DNA from: Cryptomeria japonica | Lineage: Eukaryota; Streptophyta; Pinopsida; Cupressales; Cupressaceae | Assembly (NCBI RefSeq): GCF_030272615.1 | Contig: NC_081406.1 | Location: 185,665,770-185,729,769, forward strand | Length of the DNA stretch: 64,000 bases | Direction of reading: 5' to 3' | Shown: positions 21,776 to 34,680 of the stretch, piece by piece | Layout of the letters: every line of letters starts with the position of its first letter | Position numbering within the stretch: the first letter of the stretch is position 1 | Notes under the pieces: generated by a model | Seen by the model: only the letters and a program-made list of their open reading frames with translations | The model's database searches: none | What the model was told of the DNA's origin: nothing | Program-made: the position numbers and the translations under genes

Positions 21776-24700
21776 ATGGAAACTAATAGCTCAACTTCTA
21801 TTTTCTAGAAGGAGAGACCTAGGCTTGATAGAAAAAACTATGGAGTATGGAAGATTCAAATGGAGACTCATTTCAAATGCATTAGAAAGGAAATTTGGAA
21901 AATAACTTAGAATTGTTACACTCCTCATGATCAGACATTTGGCAATCCTGCACTGGTAGACTTGGATAAGAACATGGATAATGACTGCAAAGCTATATAA
22001 TCCCTCTTAAGTGCCTTATCAGATCAACAAATCATGGGACTATCAAACAAATCATTGACACAATCTCTATGGGACAAGTTGGAGACTCTGAATGAAGGTG
22101 ATCCTACTATTAAAACTGCAAAAATTAAATGTTACTTGGTAAGATATGAAAGCTTGAAGATGGAGGAAGATGAAATAATTTATACATTTATGGAAAAGGT
22201 AAATAAAATTGTTTTAGGAATTTAGTGTTGTGGTGGATCTTTGAGCAAGGAAGAGATTGTTTCAAAAGTATTAAGGTTTTTTCCACTAGCATATAAGATG
22301 AAGGTAACTACAATTAATGAACTAAGAACCATGCTGAGTTATTCTGTCAATAGAGATACTCTTGTTGGAAATATATCAACTTTTGAGCTTGAAGAATTTG
22401 GTCCTCTTGGAGAAACAAATATTGATACTACATTTAAGGTATCTACATTATCAACCGACAAGCAATATTGGAATGTTTTGTATGGAAGGGAGTTGGAAGA
22501 GATTAGGAAAGAAGATGAAGAGTTTGAGCAACTTGAAGCCCTATTTCTTGGAAGGATACCTAAATGTCCATTAGGAAGTAAGTATCAAGGAAAATATCCT
22601 TTAATATGTTATGCATGTAATAAGATAAGTCATTTTGCATCTAGATGTCCTAAAAGAAATTCAAAATTGGAAGAAAGAGAAAGAAGATCTTTTAAGCCAA
22701 ACCATGAATATCAGATCAAGCATAAGTTCAAGAGAAACAAAAATAAATCATGCTGCTATGCTGATGAGGAAGGAGTAACTGATGACTCAGAAGAAGAAGA
22801 ACCGATAGGAGATCAACTAGTGGATTTGGCAATGGAAAATACTGGGTATTTTATGCTATGAAGGAAGATGATCCAGAACCAATTATCAAAAATGAAAAAA
22901 AGGCCCTTGCAGCAAACATTGAAGCCAAAAATGAATGGGTAATAGACAATGGATGTTCTCATCATATGATAGGTGACAAAGGAAAGTTTGTAATCCTGCA
23001 AGAATTTGATGGTGGTCAAGTCAGATTTGGTAATAACAAGGCATGTGTGATCAAAGGAAGAGGAACCATTTGATTGGATGATAAGCATACCACTGATAAT
23101 GTCTATTAGTTTGAAGGTCTGAAACTTAATCTTTTGAGTGTAGGATAATTAGTAGATAGAGGATTTCAATTAGAATTCAAGGATGGAAAGTGTAAAATCA
23201 TTAGTAAATTAGGATTGGAGATTGCAACCGGTACACAAACAAAAGGCAACATCTTTCATTTGAACTCTTGTGAAAAGACATGTTTGATTGCACATATTGA
23301 TGAATGTTGGCTATGGCATAAGAGGTCATATCATGTAAATTTTCACTGCATTGTAAAGATTAGTTCAACTAAGGCAGTTAGAGATTTACCTAAGATTGTG
23401 AAGCCTCATAATCTAGTATGTAAGGAATGCCAAATGGGTAAGCAAATCAAAACTTCTTTTAAGAGAATACCTGATAAATCTAATGATGTTCTTTATTTGA
23501 TTCATACTAACATATGTGGTCCTACTAATACAAGAAGCTTTAAAGGAGATAGATATTTCATGTTAATTATTGATGACTATGCTATAATGATATGGGTTGC
23601 TTTTATAAGGGAGAAATTTCAAGCCTTTGAGAAATTCAAGATCTTTAAAGCTATAGTTGAGACAGAGACAAGAATGAAAATCAAGTGTCCAAGATCAGAT
23701 AAAGGTGTTGAATTTACATTCAGTAAGTTCAATAACTATTGTGAGAAAAATGACATTAGAAGATAGTTATCTACACCCCGGACATCTCAACAAAATGGCA
23801 TTGTGGAAAGAAAGAAAAGAACCATTTTGACGCAATAAGAAGCATGATGATGGAAGCTAATTTGCCTCATATCTACTAGAGAGAAGTAGTAATTACAATG
23901 ATTTATACATTCAATAGAGTTCATATCAAAGGAGATACTAGTAAGTCACCTTATGAATTATGGTTCGGTCATTCCCCTACTCTTAAATATTTCAGAATCT
24001 TGTGAAGTAAGTGTTATATCAAAAGAGATGATTCCATTGGAAAGTTTGACCCTAGATGTGATGAAGGAATATTTCTTGGTTATTCAACTAAAAGAAAAGC
24101 ATATAGATTTAACAAAAGATTGTAGAGAATTGTGGAGAGCGCTAATGTGAAAGTGGTTAAGCAATATAAAGACCAAGCTAAATCTTATGACAGTGAACCG
24201 GCAGTGGAAATGATCATAACTAAACTGGTAGTGCCTGTATCTGAACAAAATACTCAACCAATTACCCCGACATAATTAGAAAACTCAACTATAACTAAAG
24301 AGAAACACAGAGAACCTGAAAATCAGAAAACACCAAGGTATGTAAGCCTAAATCATTTTGAAAAATCAAATCATTGCAGACAAAAACATGGGAATTATGA
24401 CAAGGAGAAGATTGGCAAATTAATAGGTTTGTATCATTTCTGAGCTTGAACCGACATCAGTAATTGAAGCTTGTAAATATCAATGTTGTATGAAAACTAT
24501 GGAAAATGAACTAGATAAGATAGGAAAGAACAATACTTGGAATTTGGATCCCCGACCTAAAAATAAGAATGTCATTGGAACTAAATGAGTGTTTAGAAAC
24601 AAACTGGATGAGGATGGACAAGTTGTAACAAAACAGGCTATATTTTATCATCTCTTTTGAAGCTTGATTTTATAAAAGGTAATGCTAATAGTAACCTATA

Positions 24701-25694
24701 TTATAAATTCACTGATGATGATATTCTAATTATTGAAGTATTTATTGATGATATCATATTTGGAGGTGAAGAAAAATTGTGCATGGAATTTTCTCATAAT
24801 GTGCAAAGTGAATTTGAAATGTCTATGACTAGAGAAATAATCTTTTTTCTAGATTTGCAAATCACTCAGACTAATAAAGGTATCTTTATCTATTAGACTA
24901 AGTATCTAAGGGAATTGTTGAAGAAATTTGGTATGGAAAATTATAAACCGGTTAGTACTCCTATGGTTACAAGTGAAAAATTGTCAATTAAGGATGTATC
25001 CCCTTTAGTAAATTCTACAAGATATAGATCCATGATTGGTTGTTTTCTATATTTAACTCAGACTAGACCAGATATAATGAATGCACTTAGTATTGAATCA
25101 AGATTTCAAATTAATCTAAAACAAAATCATGAAAGTGGAATAAAAAGGATATTCTAGTATTTGCAAGGTACAACTAAATATGGTTTATGATACCCTAAAG
25201 GTGATGGCTTTACTTTATGTGCATATATAGATGTCGATTGGGAAGGAGATGTTGATGACTAGAAGACCACATCTGGTGGAGCATCCTTCCTTGGGAAGAA
25301 GTTGGTTTCATGGATCGAGAAGAAGCAGTCATGCATTTATTTATGTACTACTAAAGCTGAATATGCTACAGTCGCAACCAATTTTACTCAAGTTCTATGG
25401 ATGAAAAATATGTTGAAGGATATACAAGTGAGTTGTAATGATCTGGTAGTTATCCATTGTGAGAACTCTGTATCTATTGACATATCAAAGAATCTAGTAT
25501 TTCACTCCAAGACTAAGCACATATCAATCAAGTATAACTTTTTGAAAGAAAAAGGTGAAGCAAAAGAGGTCAGATTTATTCCTGTGAACACTAAAGAGCA
25601 AATAGAAGACATCTTCACTAAACCTTTTTCTTAGAAATCATTTGAGTATTTGAGAGATAGATTAGGGGTTTCTACCCCTTCCATAGGGAGTTAA
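21776..25694 (+). pseudogene. Copia-1A gag-pol polyprotein, degenerate and internally deleted
   Basis: Domains appear in Copia order. The gag (21776-22600) includes 'YGVWKIQMETHFKCI' and 'WDKLETLNEGDPTIKTAKIK'. The CCHC knuckle 'CYACNKISHFASRC' is at about 22609-22650. The protease region 'WVIDNGCSHHM' has D-N-G where Copia normally has D-S-G. GAG-pre-integrase (23290-23480) is followed by integrase (23490-23860), with 'FMLIIDDYA', 'GVEF' and 'NGIVER'. RT is mostly missing: sequence jumps from 'TKQAI' (near 24640) to 'LIIEVFIDDIIFGGEEK' (about 24725), deleting most of the RT core before the catalytic DD. RNase H (25180-25634) has 'KAEYATVATN' and 'TKHISIKYNFLKE'. The stop is at 25692. Stops and the RT deletion make it non-functional. 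Confidence 0.87.
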
Positions 25695-26070
25695 ATGATG
25701 CATATATATGCACTAGTCCGATATACATTATCAGAGCTATTTTTTGCTCTTGACTAATGAAACAATGCTACTACTCAGGGGGAGTAGTCAGCCTTGAGAT
25801 TTAGAGTTTTCATATTCTATTTGAATATTTTGCATTGTTGTCAAAGGGGGAGGAATATATGTGAAAAAACTTTGCTATTTATTTTCTAGACTTATTACAA
25901 TCATTAGGGGAAGTTTGGTAGTATTTGATATTTTGTTTCAGATTTGGTTCAAAGCTTCATTGCTTTATTATTCTATGAGAGATTGTTGGCTATCTTCCAT
26001 TGGGGGAGACTTGTTTGGTATTTTCTTGGCACTTGGATGTTTTTTCACATATAGTGTTGCAATCAATGCC

Positions 26071-26080
26071 AAAGGGGGAG
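26071..26080 (+). promoter_or_regulatory. Copia-1A polypurine tract
   Basis: AAAGGGGGAG immediately precedes the 3' LTR and primes plus-strand DNA synthesis. The same tract, inverted, flanks the Copia-2 3' LTR (49971-49984). Confidence 0.8.
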
Positions 26081-26082
26081 AT

Positions 26083-26838
26083 TATTGGTTGTATGATGGA
26101 ATTGATTACGTTTTGCATTGATTTTTTTCATTGATATCAACACTTACTGTTATGGTTGTTTACCAACTTCTAGTAGAAGGATTGGATTGCTAAGATAATC
26201 TATTGATTATCGCCGGTATGATCTAGTTGATGGAATAAGTTTAGATGGATAGTTCATATGCTTCTGAAGTATATTTCAGTTAGTTTGTATTGACTTGATG
26301 ATCAAATGTTATCTCATGCTCTAGTTAGCCTTCTTTACTAGTCTGGTAAGGGTTTCACCGGTAGAGCTTTTTTGAAGATCTTTGATGTAATGCATAAGTG
26401 GTGTTGGTGCATCTTCTAGAAGGGATCTAGGATGTTGATGATGATTGTGTTTGTGCCTCAACTAATTGTTGTCATTGCTTTGGCATGTGTGGATCTAATT
26501 TAGGTCTAGTGCCATCTAGGTTATGGACCGATTTTCATGTAACATGTTGGTGGATCCTCGGATACTCTTCCAGGATGTTTTATTGATTGGAAGATGTTAC
26601 TTGGCCTTAGGTCAACATGATTTATGATTTAATTTTAGGATTATGTAATGAATCTATTGAATTATCATTTGGGTGGCCGACATAATTGGTTAGGTCCTAT
26701 GTTGGTATAAATATATGTAAGATCTCATTGTAGATCATATGGGAATGGAAAGGAGAGAATAATGTAATAATCATTTGTGCAGAGGATTTGATTATCGCTG
26801 GTATGATCTAGTTGATGGAATAAGTTGATGGATAGTTC
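26083..26838 (+). repeat. Copia-1A 3' LTR, truncated, ending in templated filler
   Basis: It aligns with the 5' LTR from the start up to about 26787 (equivalent to about 21229). Positions 26788-26838 then repeat 26203-26255 of the same LTR. After that comes unrelated flanking DNA equivalent to 56292 onward. Confidence 0.8.
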
Positions 26839-28000
26839 TGAGAAGTGCAAAGGAATAGTTAGCTATCATGACCCTTGAAATGGGTAGGCACACAGTGAAA
26901 AGGAGTGTTGTGCTTCTTCTTTAAGGGTGAGATATCTCATTTTCTATTGCATTTGATGCCCTAAGGAGAAGACATGATATTGATCTGGAAAATATGGATC
27001 CTAAACATATGCATAAGTTGCTTTTTGGCACTATTTTTGATGATCACTTGAATCAACTAGCTATTTGGTGCTTGAATCTAGTTACACAAAGACTAGCACT
27101 AAATCAAGAAATGGATATTCATTTTGGAATTCTGATTGTCAACAAAGTGGTAAATACTTTTTCCATAGGGGCCACATATATGACAGTGCATACGACAAAG
27201 TTTTCCCATAAAGTGGCACTAAAAAACTGACAAGGAAATTCACATCCTAAAGGAGAGAGTGAAGTCGCTTGACGATCATTTGTATTTAGGACCAACATGC
27301 CATCCCCTGCTTTACAAGAATATCCTTCTAAAGAAGGTGTGGGATTAAGAAGAGATCTAGCTTAGGCTAGATTGGACATATCAAGCATAAATAATGAAAT
27401 TGACCAATTGAGTTTGGATGCCTCAAGGATGGAGAAAAAGGAAGTTATAGAAATGACAAGGGCCTTGTTAAATATAATTTTGATGCAATTCTCGATCATG
27501 TCAATGTAGCATGGGATGAAAACAAGGAGCTCTTAGGGTTCAACTAGATTCTTAACGAGTCTAGCTTTAGACTTATTGTGCTTATGATTATTGAATAGGT
27601 CACATTCACACTATTTAGTTACCAATACAAATATTTATGAAGGTGATAAAGGGAGGTTCTTCAATTTATAAATATGATGTATAAGAAGCTCATTTTTTGC
27701 CACAAGATTGAAGAAAGATTAACAAGAAATTCTAGTACATTGACTTTTAGAAAAAATATTGCAAACTACACCAAAATGAAAATATGAGAGATGAAGTTAT
27801 CAAAAATCTTAAAGTTTCCCACTATAACTATGATAACTCCAGCTTTTGATTCCTTCTAGATCAAAACCTGACCAATTCAAGGGTGGTGGGAAAAGGAAAG
27901 GATAAAGAAAAGGTAAATGAATACCAAGATGGTGGAAACAATATATTTAGAAGATTGGGAATGATGAAGAGTAAACCATATAAAATTGAAAATGATGTAA
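26839..28000 (+). pseudogene. Unassigned coding relic, 3' half (copy A)
   Basis: Coding-like sequence is shared with 55948-56719. A frame at 26994-27230 reads 'MHKLLFGTIFDD', 'LNQLAIWCLNLVTQRLALNQ' and 'TYMTVH'. Further blocks resemble a coiled coil: 'LDISSINNEIDQLSLDASRM' (near 27370-27430) and 'KGGGKRKG' (near 27880). Stops and frameshifts are frequent. In copy B this sequence directly follows the Copia-1 target site, and the proline-rich relic precedes it, so both may be parts of one ancient gene or element. I recognise no family. Confidence 0.45.
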
Positions 28001-29151
28001 TATACTAATTTTTGGCTTGACTATGCTTTATAATGTTATGTATATGTTTAGTGCTAGGCTATTGTGACACTGATATTTATGCTAGACACTGTGTTATTGT
28101 GATATCGATGTTAATTTTGCGGTTTGGGCTTAATCTAAGTGACCAACTTGGTCAATAATTATGTAGCCAAACATTATTTTTAAATGTTCTCTTTGGTAAT
28201 AGATATACAATTCAAAAAAAAAATTATAGATTAGTAGAATTTTAAATATTACATTTTTTAGTACAAGAAGAGATCATTGAATATTAATGTTTTTAAATCT
28301 TATAATTTTGTGTCTATCATAGAATTATAATTTGGTGTTAAAAGTATTAACATTCCACAATATTATATAATTATTAAATAATTATTTTTTAATATTTTAA
28401 TGATTTATGCAAAATAAGTATTAATTATTTCATTATTATTAAATGTATTCAATAGATGTAGAAGACGAAAGAGATGAATGAAAAATGTTATTACTTTTAT
28501 ATTTATAAGCTAATATTTACTATAAAATATAAATAAATAAATTATAATTTAAAAAATTAATAATTCTAATTTAAGTTTTAAGTTTCAATATAAAATGTTG
28601 AAATAATAAAATGGTTAAAGCAATATGAAACATAAATATGTGAATTTATATTAGTTAATAGTTATCATCTATGATCTAGAAGATAAAAATATAAATAAAT
28701 TTGTGTAATCAATTAAAGAACTTAATCAAATATTAATATCTTCAAAATTAGATTGTGTTATTTATAAAAACTAATCTAATAAATATATTAGGATTTAAAT
28801 TTTTTATTTGAACTAAGTTTATTTTTACAAATCTTTACAATTAAATGATCTATTATTTATGAAAAATTAACATAATAACAATATTTCATTTTCTCATATT
28901 TAGATTAAAAGTGTACATCATACAAGATTTAAGTATGAATTTCTAGTTATAAAATTGTAATTTTTTTAAGTAGTTTATTTTTCACACTTCTATTACAGTT
29001 GTATCATTTGTTAAGTTTTTTTGGATCTTCTAATAACAATTAGAGACTTACCATTTTTTAGTTATTGCTTTATAATGACTTCGCAAAATATTATAGATCA
29101 ATTGTAAACAAATTTTATTAATAAAATATATTCAATTTTTATTTTATGTTG
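28001..29151. other. AT-rich intergenic DNA, nothing recognised
   Basis: Very AT-rich sequence without coding pattern, repeats of note or matches elsewhere in the window. It lies between the end of copy A and the start of copy B and should contain the A/B junction. Confidence 0.5.
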
Positions 29152-30607
29152 GAAATTACTTTTACATGATCTTCCAAGCTGTTTTCAGAATGAATATATG
29201 GATCTGGTTAACTTTATTACTCCAACCTAAACTGTAGTTTGATTCTCATATTCTTATTATATTCATTTCTTCTTTTCTACAGCTTCTTTCATAAGATTTG
29301 AATGGAAAACTAAATGAATAATTTATGTTGTGATGTTATAGTTTTAAAGATATGCAACTTTTTATCAAAGCTTGTGGTTTTATAATTTTAAACATTTGAA
29401 AATTGTATCAAAAAGTGTCACTAAATTCAATCTTATTATGCAAAAGTTCACTATATGTTGGAAAGTGAACACTAAAGATAGGCTTTCATAATCTATATCT
29501 GTTAAAAAAGAATTTGAGGATGTAAATAATTATTTATAGTTTTTAGAGTAGTGGGAGTTGTCAACTAGAATAAAAAGATGTTGTGTCATTTCAAATGGTT
29601 AAAGTAAATATAAATTTATTAATTTAAGTAATCTCTAAATTTGTAAATAATATTTTAATGCATTCTTTGTAATAAGAGTTTGAAGGAGATTAGAACTAGT
29701 ATAGATCCAATACACTTATTTGAAGAAGTCAAAGATTTATCAATTTGAAGTTGCCTATTTATCAAAATTTATTTTTTAAAGCTCATCCAAAATTGATTTT
29801 GATTATAATATAAAAAATTGATAGAAACAAAACTAAAATTCTTGTAATATCTAGAACACATGTCAAAAAACTATCTTATTATCTACTTAAAATTTCATAA
29901 AAATGTATTCCTTCTTATTAAATAAGAATACCAAAATCTAATCATTTTCAAATAAAAAATTTGGCATAGAAAGTTAATAATTATTCAAAGAAATAAATTA
30001 TGTAAGAGATCAACAATGTTTTTCATGTGAAAATTTGTTATATATACAAAAAAATAATAATGATTATAACTCTCAATTTATTGTTAGAATATTTTTTAAA
30101 TAAGAAAAGAAAACTAAAAAATCAAAGTCATAACACATGTTATGTGTTAAACAAACTTTGTTCCTCCTTTATAAATTATAATCATGATAAACTATAAATC
30201 AAACTCTCCATAATCCATTATAAAAAATTTATTTAAAGAAATAAAATATGCTATATAATAATTGTAACATACATCACTAAACTAATTTGTTAAAATTATA
30301 AGAAAAACTAAAAGAAAAAATAAAATCACAAATTACACTATCTATTCAACATTCTTTAATCCTTCCCTATAAATTATAATTATAATCAAATCTTAAAAAT
30401 GTAATATATAAAAAAAATCAATATTTATTCATAAAAATAAAATATATAAAAAATTCAACATATTTATTATATGAAAAATCATTTATACATAGATAATAAT
30501 TATAATTCTCAATACATCATCTAATAATTTATTAAAATAAGAAAATAAAAGCTGACACTATAAATTAAACACTCTTTACTCTTTACCTATAAATGATTTG
30601 TCCTATT
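29152..30607. other. AT-rich start of segmental copy B; WOX region deleted
   Basis: 29152-29325 matches 1036-1205. At about 29330 it jumps to sequence equivalent to 58857, so the whole WOX gene and its upstream repeats are missing from copy B. The rest, up to 30607, matches 3131-4200 and 59025-60115. No gene is seen. Confidence 0.7.
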
Positions 30608-32580
30608 TCATTTATACAATAAAATCTTCACTTCAAAATATTCTTGTTTATGTTTTGAGTCTTTTTATGATCCCTTCCAAATATGCTGATGCTATTGAGA
30701 AAATTTAGAAAAGATTCATTTATACAATCAAATCTTCCCTTCAAAATCTTCTTGGTTATGCTTTGAGGCTTTTTATAATCCCCTCCAAATATGTTGATGC
30801 TCTTGAGAAAATTCAGAAAAGATTCTTATTGTCTAGAGTTGAAGATACGAAAAGGATGCCTTTGGTTTCCTGGGAGAAGGTTTGTTTACCTAAAGCTTTT
30901 GGGAGTCTTGGTTTAAGGGTAATTAAAGACTTTAATAATGCTTTCCTTGCTAGAAAGGTGTTAAGGTCTTACGGTGATAGAAAGGATTGGAATTCAGTTT
31001 GGTTCACCAAATATCTTAATGTTATTCCTAATATGGTGTCTTTCTTTCATTCCTCAGATATTCCATATGATTCCTTCATCTAGAATAGCATTGTCAAGGC
31101 TAAAAAGGTGGCTGAAGTTGGAGTTGGTTGGGTTTCAGGTAAGGGTTCTTGGATCAGATTTTGGGAAGATGTTTGTAATTTTTATAAACCCATGGCTCAA
31201 GTTGGAGTTGGTTGGGTTTTAGGTAAGGGTTCTTGTATCAAATTTTGGGAAGATGTTTGGAATTTTTATGAACCCCTTAGTTTGCACCCTGATCTACTTC
31301 CCTTTGTCAATATTTGCAAAGCTAGATTTGGCTCTTTTTTCTTTGACTACTGGCAGAATCATTCTTGGGTTAATCTGGAGGAAATCAATATTGTCTATTA
31401 TCCAATCCGGTAGGTTATGTTGTCCTTTCTTGTTAATCCTTTTGCTGAAGATTGTTTCATTTGAAGGTTAACCTAGGATGGATGTTTCTCTGTGGCTTCA
31501 ATTTTTAATAGATTGGTTTCCCCCCTTCCCTATCCTTATGTTTGGGCCAAGGCTTGGGTTAAAAACCTCACACCTAAAGTTAATATATTTTTTTGGCTTC
31601 TGCTACAAAATAAAATACTTACTAATGACAACTTAAGTGAGAGAAGATTCTTGATCCGTAATAGATGTCATTTGTGTCTCAATGCCAAAGAATCTATCTC
31701 TCACCTTGTGCTTCACTCCCCCTTCATAGTCAACATTTGGAGTTTGGTCTTGAAAGAATGGAAGATAGCTTGGGTGTTTCTAGAAAAGGTGGAAGATTTC
31801 TTTGGTCAATGGAACTATCTCTCATCCAATTCTTTTATCAAAATTATCTAGTCCTGTTGTATCCCTATGTCTCATGGCATGCTTGGAAGGAAAGAAACAA
31901 CAAAATCTTGAGGGAATCTTTTTATTCAACTGAGATTGTTTTTGACAAGGTGTAATGAGCAATTAAAGAAAATATGAAGTTAATTTGTAGTGGCATTAAC
32001 CACCTTCCATCAACTTCTATATATGAGGAGGATAAGAGGATCTATGTGGAGTGGGGGTTAGAGGATGATATTAGAAAAATCAAAGAAAATAAATCTAGAG
32101 ACAATGTTGTCTTGAATTATGCCCCAGGGGGATGGGTGAAAGTTAACTTTGATGGGGCAGCTAAGGGGAACCTTGGACCTGCTGGGGGGGATGGTTATAT
32201 ATTTTAGAGGGTTTTGTGTGCCTACGCTGGCCCTACCCTTGTGCTCCCAGACCATTCATATAGCTGAAGCTATGGCTTCTTTGGAAAGTCTTATAATCAT
32301 TGAGAAATTGCAATTTAAAAATGTTTAGATAGAAGGGGATTCCTTAAATATTATCAATTGCCTAAAAGGTTTGGCTTAGCCTTCTTGGAAAATTAAAAAT
32401 ATTATTATTAGAGCTCTTAAGATTATTGAAGGCTTTGATAGGTGTGTTATAGTGCATACCTATAGGGAAGCAAACAAGGTTGCCGACACTTTTGCTAACT
32501 TAGGAGGTAAGTTATCGGCCCCTTTTATGTGGCAAGACGAAAGCAATATGTCCTTAGAAGCTAGAGATTTTACTTTTTGA
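30608..32580 (+). pseudogene. LINE 3' fragment, copy B (RT end, zf-RVT, RNase H)
   Basis: It has the same domain order as 4208-6030: RT C-terminal region ('WEKVCLPKAFGSLGLRVIKD', 30871-30930), zf-RVT ('NRCHLCLNAKESISHLVLHS', near 31660-31720), then RNase H ('VKVNFDGAAKGNLGP', near 32138-32180; 'HTYREANKVADTFANLGGKL', about 32455-32514). Two in-frame tandem duplications disturb it: 108 bp at 30608-30823 and 84 bp at 31108-31275. Stops are fewer than in copy A, but the element is 5'-truncated and non-functional. A 3' tail runs on to about 32834. Confidence 0.85.
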
Positions 32581-32834
32581 TCGTATAAATGGAAATTTTT
32601 CTCCCTTGTTATTTTATGATGGCCCTTAGATTGAGTTGTATCATTAATGATGTGTGAGCTGGTGGGAAGTTTCTAGATTGCACGAGGTGGACTATCCCCC
32701 ATACTTTTCTAGGCAATTAAGTGCTTTCTCTACCTTGAATATGCTATTCTTTGTTGTTTTTGCAGAGTTGATATTTTATCTAGAGAAGGAGGTGTGGTTG
32801 GATTTGCTAAAACCATGGGGGGAATTATTAATAC

Positions 32835-34209
32835 GAATGAGCCAACTAGTTGTGAAGGTTGAAAGAAGGAATGATTTTTTTGGAGAAGATTACAAAAAGG
32901 AGAGATAACCGATCATATGGAGAAGTTACATGGGAAAAAGGATTAGGTTTCCAAACTCTTGGTCAAGGGATGGAATAAGAAGAGAGTCACCCTGTTTGGA
33001 CATACAGTGAATTTGGATGAGAAGTCGATTACAGAGATCACTGGGCTATCAACATAAGGGGTCAAATTATTTAGGGATATGAAAAAAAAAATTTGTTAGT
33101 AAATCATTTTTAGATATGGAAATATGCTTTCTTTTCCCTTTTATCTTGTTTCTTCCCTTAATGAATGTCTAGCTGACCACACTAAGAACCCTAAGTTGAT
33201 CCCTTTGGCTCATTAGGGGTTAATCCTTTTAATTTATGAGCATTTGGAAGCTAGGGTTAACAGGGTTAAGGTTAGTATGGATGATATAGAGGAGTGTATC
33301 CCTAGTGATGGTTCAGATGATTCAGGGTCTGATGACAAGGCCGTCACCTCTAACCACTCTAAGAAGAGGGTTAGAATCCCCAAGATCAACAATGATAATT
33401 TGTCAGAGGAGGAAACCTCTAACACTAAAGTGAAGTGCAAGGGGAATGGTAAGATGATTATTTTATCTGATTCTGATTCTCAGGATAATAAACATCCTAA
33501 AGGTTTTGATAACCAGGAATCATAACCAATGGACTTGGATTCCTAGGACTTACAAGGAAAGCCATAAATGATGTTTGATATCTTGGTAACTGCTAGAAGT
33601 GCCTCGGTTGATCTGTACCAATTCCAATGATGGGTGTTTCATGAAATTAAGACCCTATGTCTTAAGCAGAGAACTTCCTCAACTTAATTGGAAAGGATTG
33701 AAGAGATCATGGAGAAAGAGAGCCACACGAGAACTAAGGAATAGGGGAAAGGAACTATTTTTGAAAGCAATTAGTGTGCCCTATGGAAAGAAGATGAAAA
33801 AAGAATGATGTTGGACTGCTTTCAGAAAAAAGATGAAGTTATAAAGTTTTTTAAGTATAGATATGATGAAAGGTTTAAGGAGATCAGTTTGAAGATGCAA
33901 AAAATTGACACTGCCCTTAAGAAGATCATGGAAAATAGTGCAGCTATGATGAGAGTGTCTACTACCTATATGTCGGCTATGGTGGCTAGATTGGAGAAAA
34001 TGCACAATGAAAGGATATTTGTGGATCTGGAGATGGATGTTGGGGTCTCTAGCTCCAAGAATTTCCCTCACTCCACGAGGAGGACCAGACAAAGTGCCAA
34101 GGTTGTGGAGGCTCCTATCCCTCAGGATCTTCTTAACCTCAAGGATGTTGCAAAGATCATGTTAATGCTGGAGAAAGAGACTACTGATAGTCTCAATATT
34201 TTCGTGTAG
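32835..34209 (+). pseudogene. Unassigned coding relic with acidic linker and coiled coil, copy B
   Basis: It corresponds to 14090-15612. The linker frame (33244-33525) has 'DSGSDDKAVTSNHSKKRVRI'. The C-terminal frame (33805-34209) encodes 134 aa, with 'ISLKMQKIDTALKKIMENSA' and ending 'DSLNIFV'. The middle part is frameshifted. The protein-level match among the three copies is the main evidence that it was coding. The family is not recognised. Confidence 0.55.
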
Positions 34210-34680
34210 CTGGGTGGTTATTTTTCATATTTTTCTACCAGTACCTCGCTGGTTTTTTCCTATAGATTTTGTGTTTTGTTGTTGTTAATGTTGGTCTAGA
34301 TACTCTATTGTTCTATCTTTGGAATTGTTGTATGGGGTTTCAGGACCCCTCAAAACCTATTTTTTACTTAATCAAAAACATTTTATTTCAAAGTTATGGA
34401 CCCCACAAATTAGCTAATATTTTCACACTCAAAATAACCCTGTAGATTGGGAGAATGTGCTTGAAAATTTCCTCTAGCTGATGGAGAATGTGCTCTTCTA
34501 GGGTTTAGAGTTTCTTTGCTAAACTTTAGCGCTCCCCTTGGCATATCGCGCCATTGGCATGGGATTTTTGGTTGTTTGTTGTACAGTTGCATTTACTGCT
34601 GGTTTTTTAAGCCTTTATATTGTCCTCATCTGGCCCCGGCCTAGCTGTTCTAGCTCAAGTTGGTGGTGCAGCTTTGCACA
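34210..34680 (+). other. Non-coding stretch before LINE ORF1, copy B
   Basis: No gene is seen. It matches 15613-16171 and probably holds LINE 5' UTR sequence. Confidence 0.4.

Larger units (their letters stand above)
20514..26838 (+). mobile_element. Copia-1A: Ty1/Copia LTR retrotransposon, 3' LTR truncated
   Basis: The element has the 5' LTR 20519-21717, a tRNA-iMet-type primer-binding site, a decayed gag-pol (21776-25694), a polypurine tract (26071-26080) and a 3' LTR from about 26083. The 3' LTR stops about 490 bp short and is joined through filler DNA (26788-26838) to flanking relic sequence. The left target duplication is CTATG (20514-20518); the right one was deleted here but survives in copy B at 55943-55947. 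The same insertion is present in copy B, so it predates the A/B duplication. Confidence 0.88.
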
